NCBI RefSeq assembly: GCF_000411975.1
Contig: NZ_ASXG01000170.1
Span: 49,678 to 113,677 of the forward strand
Reading direction: 5' to 3'
Source: Amycolatopsis orientalis DSM 43388
GTDB taxonomy: Bacteria; Actinomycetota; Actinomycetes; Mycobacteriales; Pseudonocardiaceae
Length of the DNA: 64,000 bases
The first letter of the stretch is position 1. The number at the start of each line of letters is the position of its first letter. Position numbers and translations under genes: made by a program. Positions 59,439 to 64,000 of the stretch are shown piece by piece. Below the pieces are notes generated by a model. It was given only the letters and a program-made list of their open reading frames with translations. It ran no database searches and was not told the origin of the DNA.

Positions 59439-60863
59439 TCATTGCGCGGCCAGCCAGTCCGCGACCGCGCCGACCGTGTCGCGGCAGCTGCCGCATCCGG
59501 TGGTGGCGCGGGTGGTATGGGCGAGTGCGGCAGCGTCGGTGGCGCCACCCCGCCAGGCTTCGATCAGCCGGCCTTTGGTCACCGCGTTGCAGCGGCAGAT
59601 CACTGTGGACGAAGGAAGATCCGCCGGGCTCGCCGCCGTCGGCGCACCCGCGGGCAACGCGCGACCGAGGAGCACAGCGAGCCGATCTTCCGGGATCGGC
59701 GTGCCTCGGTCGTGCAGCTGCGTGACGGTGGCCGCCGCGTCGGGCAGCCCGAGCAGGATCGCGCCGGTCACGCGATCGCCGCGGACGACGAGCTTGCCGT
59801 ACCTGCCACCAGTCGGATCATCGAACGTGACGACCTCAGCCGCGTCGTCGTCGCTGGTCACCTGCGTTTCGCCGAGCGCGGCGAGATCGATGTCGCGCGC
59901 CTTGAGCCGGGTCACCGTACGCGTCCCGCGATAGCGCGCGGTGGCGTCCGTGCCGGTGAGCAGGTCGGCGAGCACCGTGGCCTGCTCCCACGCGGGCTGC
60001 ACCAATCCGGCCGGCGCGCCCGGGTGCCGAGCGCAGTCGCCCAGCGCGTGGATCCGGCCGTCGCTGGCCCGGAGCAGATCGTCCACCAGGATTCCGCGAT
60101 CGACCGCGAGCCCAGCGGCTTCGGCGAGCGACGTCTCCGGCCGCACCCCGGCCGCGACGACTACGAGGTCCGCGGGAACGAAGCTGCCGTCATCGAGTTT
60201 GAGACCGTCTCCCGGCAGGTGCCGGGCGGCAGTCACCTCGAATCGGAATGTCACGCCCAGCTCCGCCAACCGACGCGCCAGTACCCGGCCGGCACCGGAA
60301 TCCAGCTGCCGCTCCAGTACGTGCGGCTGCGGATGCACCACCGTGACGTTCGCTCCGCGACCGGCCAAGCCCCGCGCGGCTTCCAAGCCGAGCAGTCCAC
60401 CGCCGAGTACCGCGACCGGCGCGCCCGGACGTGCTGCAGCCACGATGCGCGCGCAGTCGTCCAGCGTCCGGAATGTCACGACCTCCGGCCCGAGTTCGAG
60501 TCCTTCGACCGGCGGCAGCCAAGGCGCGGCTCCGGTGGCGAGGACGACTGCGTCGTAAGAGAATTCCTCGGTTTCCGTGCAGACCATCCGTCGTGCTGGG
60601 TCGATCCGCGTCACTCGCGTGCCGAGCCGCAGGTCGACCCGCGCCTGTGCGGCCCACTCGGAATCGTGCAGCCGCACCGTGTCCGGGCTCATCCCGCCGG
60701 CGACCACAGTGGACAGCAACACCCGGTTGTACGCCGGATGCGGCTCCTCGCCGAGCACGGTCAACCGCACCCGGTCGCCTTCTGGATCGCGCCGCCGGAT
60801 TTCGTCCGCGAGCCGGGCCCCGGCCATTCCGTACCCGATGATGACGACGTTTCGCGCGCTCAT
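59439..60863 (-). CDS. Flavoprotein with C-terminal BFD [2Fe-2S] domain, probable nitrate-reductase electron donor
   Basis: 474 residues. The FAD/NAD domains (VVIIGYGMAGARLADEIRRR; ATGAAPWLPPVEGL; VAVLGGGLLGLEAARGLAG; IHALGDCARH) resemble the N-terminal half of NirB. A C-terminal BFD-like [2Fe-2S] segment holds CRC (VICRCNAVTKG) and CGSC (TTGCGSC). It lacks siroheme motifs. It is cotranscribed with the molybdopterin nitrate reductase (4-base overlap), whose own protein ends without a BFD domain, so this gene probably supplies NADH electrons to it, as NasB/NasC does in other assimilatory systems. Confidence 0.88.
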   Translation of the reverse strand: MSARNVVIIGYGMAGARLADEIRRRDPEGDRVRLTVLGEEPHPAYNRVLLSTVVAGGMSPDTVRLHDSEWAAQARVDLRLGTRVTRIDPARRMVCTETEEFSYDAVVLATGAAPWLPPVEGLELGPEVVTFRTLDDCARIVAAARPGAPVAVLGGGLLGLEAARGLAGRGANVTVVHPQPHVLERQLDSGAGRVLARRLAELGVTFRFEVTAARHLPGDGLKLDDGSFVPADLVVVAAGVRPETSLAEAAGLAVDRGILVDDLLRASDGRIHALGDCARHPGAPAGLVQPAWEQATVLADLLTGTDATARYRGTRTVTRLKARDIDLAALGETQVTSDDDAAEVVTFDDPTGGRYGKLVVRGDRVTGAILLGLPDAAATVTQLHDRGTPIPEDRLAVLLGRALPAGAPTAASPADLPSSTVICRCNAVTKGRLIEAWRGGATDAAALAHTTRATTGCGSCRDTVGAVADWLAAQ

Positions 60864-62896
60864 GCTTCCGCCCTCGCCAACGACACCGCGCACACCTTGA
60901 ACTCCGGCATCCGGCTCACCGGGTCGAGTGCCGGGTTGGTCACCAGATTCGCCCGCGCCGCGCCGGGAAAATGGAACGGCAGGAAGACGAGGTCGGCCCG
61001 CATCGACGGCACACACCGCACTCGCGCGACGGTCTCCCCGCGACGCGAGCGCACCACCGCGTGGTCTCCGTCGGCCAGTCCGGACCGCGCCGCGGTGTCC
61101 GGATGCACCTCGACGAACACCTCCGGCACGACCGCCGTCAGTTCCGCGATCCGGCGGGTCTGCGCACCGGATTGGTAGTGCTGGAGCACCCGGCCGGTCG
61201 TGGCCTGCAACGGAAACGCTTCGTCCGGCAGCTCGGCGGGTCCACTGTGGTCAACGTCGGCGAACCGCGCGCGTCCGTCCGGATGCGCGAATCCGTCGAG
61301 GAACATCCGCGGCGTGCCCGGATGCTTCTCGTCGGGAACCGGCCAGTGCAGCGCTTCCCCGGACCGGAGCCGTTCGTATGTCACGCCGGAGTAGTCCGCG
61401 GCTCCGCCCTTCGACGCGGCACGCAACTCCTCGAAGACCTCGGCCGCGTCCTCCGGAAACCGTTCGGCGGGCTGTCCGATCCGGACTGCCAGTTCCCGCA
61501 ACAGCGACAGATCGCTGCGCACTCCGTCCGGTGGCGTAATCGACCGCTGGCGCAACAGCACGCGACCCTCGAGGTTGGTCAACGTGCCCTCTTCTTCGGC
61601 CCATTGCGGCACCGGGAAGACCACGTCGGCGAGCGCCGCGGTTTCCGACAGGACGAAATCGGCCACCACGAGAAGATCCAGTCCGGCCAGGCGTTCCTGC
61701 ACCCGGGACGAACGCGGAGCCGACACCACCGGATTGCTCCCGAACACCAGCATCGCCTTGATCGAATCCCCCAGCGCGTCGAGCAATTCGACCGCGGAAC
61801 GTCCCGGTCCCGGCAAGCTCTCCGCTGGCACCCCCCAGACCGCGGCGACCTGCGCACGCGCCGCCGGGTCGTCGATCTTGCGGTAGCCGGGCAGCTGATC
61901 CGCCTTCTGCCCGTGCTCGCGGCCGCCCTGGCCATTGCCCTGCCCAGTCAGGCAGCCGAAGCCAGACCCGGTTCGGCCGGGCAATCCCAGTGCGAGGGCG
62001 AGATTGATCCACCCGCCGACCGTCGCGGTGCCGGACGCGTGTTGCTCCGTTCCGCGCGCGGTGAGCACATACGCGTTGCCGGCCCGGGCCAGCATTTCCG
62101 CGGCCCGACGCTGATCCGCGGCCGAGACCCCGGTCACTCGCTCGGCTCGCTCCGGCCACCAGGTCGCGGCGATGCGCCACATCTCGTCGAAGCCGGCCGT
62201 CCGAAGATCCACATAGGACTTGTCCAGGTGTCCCTCGGCGACGACCGCGTGCAGGATCCCCAACGCCAGCGCGAGATCCGTCCCCGGTGCCGGGGCGAGG
62301 TGCAGCGCGGCCCGCTCGGCCGTCGGGGTGCGGCGCGGATCGATCACGATCAGCTCCGCGTTGTCCAGATGCTGCATGAACGGCGGCATCGTCTCGGCCG
62401 GGTTCGCCCCGGCGAGCAGAATGACGTCCGCGTTCGCGAGATCAGTGACCGGGAAGGGAAGTCCGCGGTCCACCCCGAACGCGCGCATCCCGGCCGCGGC
62501 GGCGGACGACATGCAGAATCGGCCGTTGTAGTCGATTTGCGAGGTTCCGAGCGCGATGCGGGCGAATTTCCCGAGCAGATACGCCTTTTCGTTGGTGAGC
62601 CCGCCGCCGCCGAACACCGCGACGGAGTCCGCACCGTGGTCCCGGCGCGAGGCGCGGAGCCGATCCGCGACGAAATCCAGCGCCTCGTCCCAGGAAACCG
62701 GCCGCAGTTCGCCGGCCCGGCGGAGCAGCGGCGAGGTCAGCCGGGCACCGGACTCCAGCAGTGAACCGGCCGTCCAGCCCTTCTGGCACAGGCCGCCCGC
62801 GTTGACCGGGAAATCCCTTGGCGTGACCCGGGTCTCGTCCAGGCGCATCCCGCACTGCAAGGCGCAGTAGGGGCAATGTGTGTCGACGTGCGGCAC
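60860..62896 (-). CDS. nasA: Assimilatory nitrate reductase, molybdopterin catalytic subunit
   Basis: 678 residues. The N-terminal 4Fe-4S site has C8, C11, C15 and C37 (HCPYCALQCGM; LCQKGW). It is followed by the molybdopterin-guanine-dinucleotide oxidoreductase domains: NGRFCMSSAAAAGMRAFGVDR, LLAGANPAETMPPF, LTGQGNGQGGREHGQKADQLPG, VFGSNPVV and the C-terminal barrel (TTGRVLQHYQSGAQTRR). It reduces nitrate to nitrite in the cytoplasm; there is no Tat signal. It lacks the C-terminal [2Fe-2S] BFD domain found in some NasA proteins. It is the first gene of the operon, behind a GlnR-like site. Confidence 0.92.
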   Translation of the reverse strand: MPHVDTHCPYCALQCGMRLDETRVTPRDFPVNAGGLCQKGWTAGSLLESGARLTSPLLRRAGELRPVSWDEALDFVADRLRASRRDHGADSVAVFGGGGLTNEKAYLLGKFARIALGTSQIDYNGRFCMSSAAAAGMRAFGVDRGLPFPVTDLANADVILLAGANPAETMPPFMQHLDNAELIVIDPRRTPTAERAALHLAPAPGTDLALALGILHAVVAEGHLDKSYVDLRTAGFDEMWRIAATWWPERAERVTGVSAADQRRAAEMLARAGNAYVLTARGTEQHASGTATVGGWINLALALGLPGRTGSGFGCLTGQGNGQGGREHGQKADQLPGYRKIDDPAARAQVAAVWGVPAESLPGPGRSAVELLDALGDSIKAMLVFGSNPVVSAPRSSRVQERLAGLDLLVVADFVLSETAALADVVFPVPQWAEEEGTLTNLEGRVLLRQRSITPPDGVRSDLSLLRELAVRIGQPAERFPEDAAEVFEELRAASKGGAADYSGVTYERLRSGEALHWPVPDEKHPGTPRMFLDGFAHPDGRARFADVDHSGPAELPDEAFPLQATTGRVLQHYQSGAQTRRIAELTAVVPEVFVEVHPDTAARSGLADGDHAVVRSRRGETVARVRCVPSMRADLVFLPFHFPGAARANLVTNPALDPVSRMPEFKVCAVSLARAEA

Positions 62897-62940
62897 AGGC
62901 GCTCCTCGGATCGGCGATGACCCGACGGTAAGGACGCCGT

Positions 62941-62977
62941 GTTACCTCAAAGTGCCCGAATGTTTCGGGCAGTTGAC
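62941..62977 (-). promoter_or_regulatory. GlnR-like binding site upstream of nasA
   Basis: Minus strand: GTCAA-n6-GAAAC-n5-GGCAC-n6-GTAAC. The consensus is two a/b half-site pairs, GTnAC-n6-GAAAC, offset by 21-22 bp. GAAAC is exact; GTCAA, GGCAC and GTAAC each have one mismatch. It lies 45-81 bases before the nasA start codon, the correct side of the operon. GlnR is the global nitrogen regulator of actinomycetes. A possible -10, TACCGT (62925-62930), is downstream. Confidence 0.6.
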
Positions 62978-63011
62978 ATTGCCCGCCGTCACAGCGGGGG
63001 TGCGCAGTGAG

Positions 63012-63809
63012 TCAAAGGATCGCGCTGACCTCGCGAGCCGCTGCGCGCAGGCCGTCCAGTGCGGCGTTGGTGGACTTGGGGTCGAGCGCGTGCGAGGCGA
63101 GGCGGAAGAGCATGGCGCGCAGCAGGAGCTGGGGCCATTCCGGGAGGTGGGCCCAGCGCTCCAGGAGGGCACCGGTGGCTCCGCCCCAGGTCAGGGAGTC
63201 GACAGCGGCGATCGCCGCACCCCATTCGCCGGGGCGGTAGTACGGGACGAAGTCGACCACGCCGGGGGCCGTGTCGCCGTCGAAGAGCAAGCCGGCCAGG
63301 AGTTCGCCGTGCGCGACCTGGTGCGGGAGCTTGATCGTGCGGCGAGCCGGGGCGAGGATTTCGAACCAGCGGCCGCCTTTCTCCTCGGGGAGGGGACGGT
63401 CGAGTTCTTCCCAGGCGATCCGGTCGGCTATCGCGTCCCGGTCGTCCCGGGAGGAGAGAAAGTCCGGTCGAGGGAGGTCGGCGGTAGCCCGGTGCAGCCG
63501 CACGGCGGCGAGGACGGTTTCGTCACAGCGGTGTTCGGCGGTGCCGGGGACGTAGCGCCAGGCGGACCAGTCCCCGACTATCCAGCGGCCGTCTCGCGAG
63601 CGGACCGGTTTGGAGATGCGGAGGCCCGGGTCTTCGGCGAAGTCCAGGGCGCGGGCGGTCCAGAGGGCTTGGGAGCGGTCGGTGACGCGTTTGAAGACCA
63701 CGTCCCCGGCGTGCCAGGTTTCGGAGTCCGGCAGGAGCGTGATGGCGTCGGCGTCGCTGCCGAACGCGGAGCAGACGCGTTCGGAGGGACGTTCGAGGGT
63801 TGACCGCAC
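63012..63809 (-). CDS. TIGR02569-family actinobacterial protein
   Basis: 265 residues of an actinobacteria-specific family (TIGR02569). Visible blocks are TWHAGDVVFKRVTD, ISKPVRSRDGRWIVGDWSAWRYVPG, ARRTIKLPHQVAHGELLAGLLFDGDTAPGVVDFVPYYRPGEWGAAIAAVDSLTWGG and ALDPKSTNAALDGLRAAA. The HGELLAGLLFD...VVDFVPYYRP segment resembles the catalytic/metal region of aminoglycoside-phosphotransferase-like kinases (HGD..N..V-D-F), so a kinase-like fold is plausible. The function is unknown. Start GTG 63809. It ends 35 bases from the GlnR-like site. Confidence 0.85.
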   Translation of the reverse strand: MRSTLERPSERVCSAFGSDADAITLLPDSETWHAGDVVFKRVTDRSQALWTARALDFAEDPGLRISKPVRSRDGRWIVGDWSAWRYVPGTAEHRCDETVLAAVRLHRATADLPRPDFLSSRDDRDAIADRIAWEELDRPLPEEKGGRWFEILAPARRTIKLPHQVAHGELLAGLLFDGDTAPGVVDFVPYYRPGEWGAAIAAVDSLTWGGATGALLERWAHLPEWPQLLLRAMLFRLASHALDPKSTNAALDGLRAAAREVSAIL

Positions 63810-63939
63810 AAAGGGGGAGGTTACCCCGGTGGGGGTGGGGTTACCGGGGAGACTCGCTGGTCATGGGGCGGCTCGTCGCCTAGCGGCGACATTGCGCCCT
63901 CCGGCGTGCGTGGGGCACCCCGAAGCTTGATTGTGCTGA

Positions 63940-63997
63940 CGGTCTGAGGGTGGTTGTCAAGGCGGGAAAGCGTGCCTTGACAACCACCCTCAGACCG
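63940..63997. repeat. Perfect palindrome (24-bp arms) at the window edge
   Basis: Arms 63940-63963 (beginning CGGTCTGAGGGTGGTTG) and 63974-63997 (ending CAACCACCCTCAGACCG) are exact complements separated by a 10-base loop. The sequence is unrelated to the other two palindromes. It lies in the 191-base gene-free stretch after the start of the TIGR02569 gene (63810-64000), and could terminate a gene that lies beyond the window. Confidence 0.9.
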
Positions 63998-64000
63998 CAG

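Noticed and set aside
62973..62978. TTGACA as a -35 of a rightward promoter
   Set aside because: There is no suitable -10 at 17-18 bp and no rightward gene; it is part of the GlnR-like site on the other strand.
1..64000. tRNA genes, insertion sequences, phage or integrated elements
   Set aside because: I saw no tRNA T-arm patterns, transposase or integrase proteins, or terminal repeats flanking cargo.

Overview
The window reads as chromosomal DNA of a high-GC actinomycete. GTG and TTG starts are common, genes are packed into operons with 4-base stop/start overlaps, and several promoters look leaderless. Gene content (AdnAB, TIGR02569, NnaR, bifunctional RNase H/phosphatase) and the dispersed perfect palindromes fit the Pseudonocardiaceae; Amycolatopsis is my best guess, as inference only. 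Two blocks resemble the gene order I recall from Mycobacterium tuberculosis: Nif3 / zinc-ribbon / RNase H-phosphatase beside LMW-PTP, SURF1 and CobD (about 6-12 kb), and K+ channel / AdnB / AdnA / alkyltransferase-like protein (39-48 kb, with NudC displaced to 22.5 kb).

Layout, 1-24 kb: an SCO6745-family gene, RNase P RNA, an SfnG-type flavin monooxygenase, an ArsB/NhaD-type permease and a GT-C glycosyltransferase open the window. The Nif3 to CobD housekeeping block follows. A gluconate locus (gntR divergent from gntK-gntP) carries two identical palindromic operators 21 bp apart. A leaderless ArsR-SRPBCC pair has a palindrome between its -35 and -10. A six-gene sugar operon (ROK repressor, ABC binding protein, two permeases, GH4 glycosidase, BadF-type kinase) runs leftwards from 22.1 to 15.4 kb. 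NudC and two M16 peptidases follow.

Layout, 26-48 kb: a cell-envelope block contains two tandem DUF2207 proteins, an RDD protein, SpoIIM, DUF58, MoxR, DUF4350, DUF4129, a repeat-rich multispan membrane protein and a zinc metallopeptidase. A 787-base gene-free stretch (38.37-39.16 kb) holds a 16-unit array of about 29-bp repeats with a 174-bp higher-order period, plus a perfect 27-bp-arm palindrome whose sequence recurs at 22.4 kb. Then come a TTGYGD potassium channel, a DoxX-like protein, the AdnAB helicase-nuclease and an alkyltransferase-like protein.

Layout, 48-64 kb: an iron-box-controlled siderophore-interacting reductase is followed by a HemD-like gene. A WYL regulator faces DUF3224, an AlkZ-like glycosylase and a toroid protein across a 25-bp palindrome. 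A SUMF1-like protein without the catalytic cysteines comes next. A complete assimilatory nitrate/nitrite operon (nasA, flavoprotein, narK, nirB, nirD, nnaR) reads leftwards from a GlnR-like site at 62.95 kb. The window closes with a TIGR02569 protein and another perfect palindrome. I found no tRNA, CRISPR array, insertion sequence or phage.
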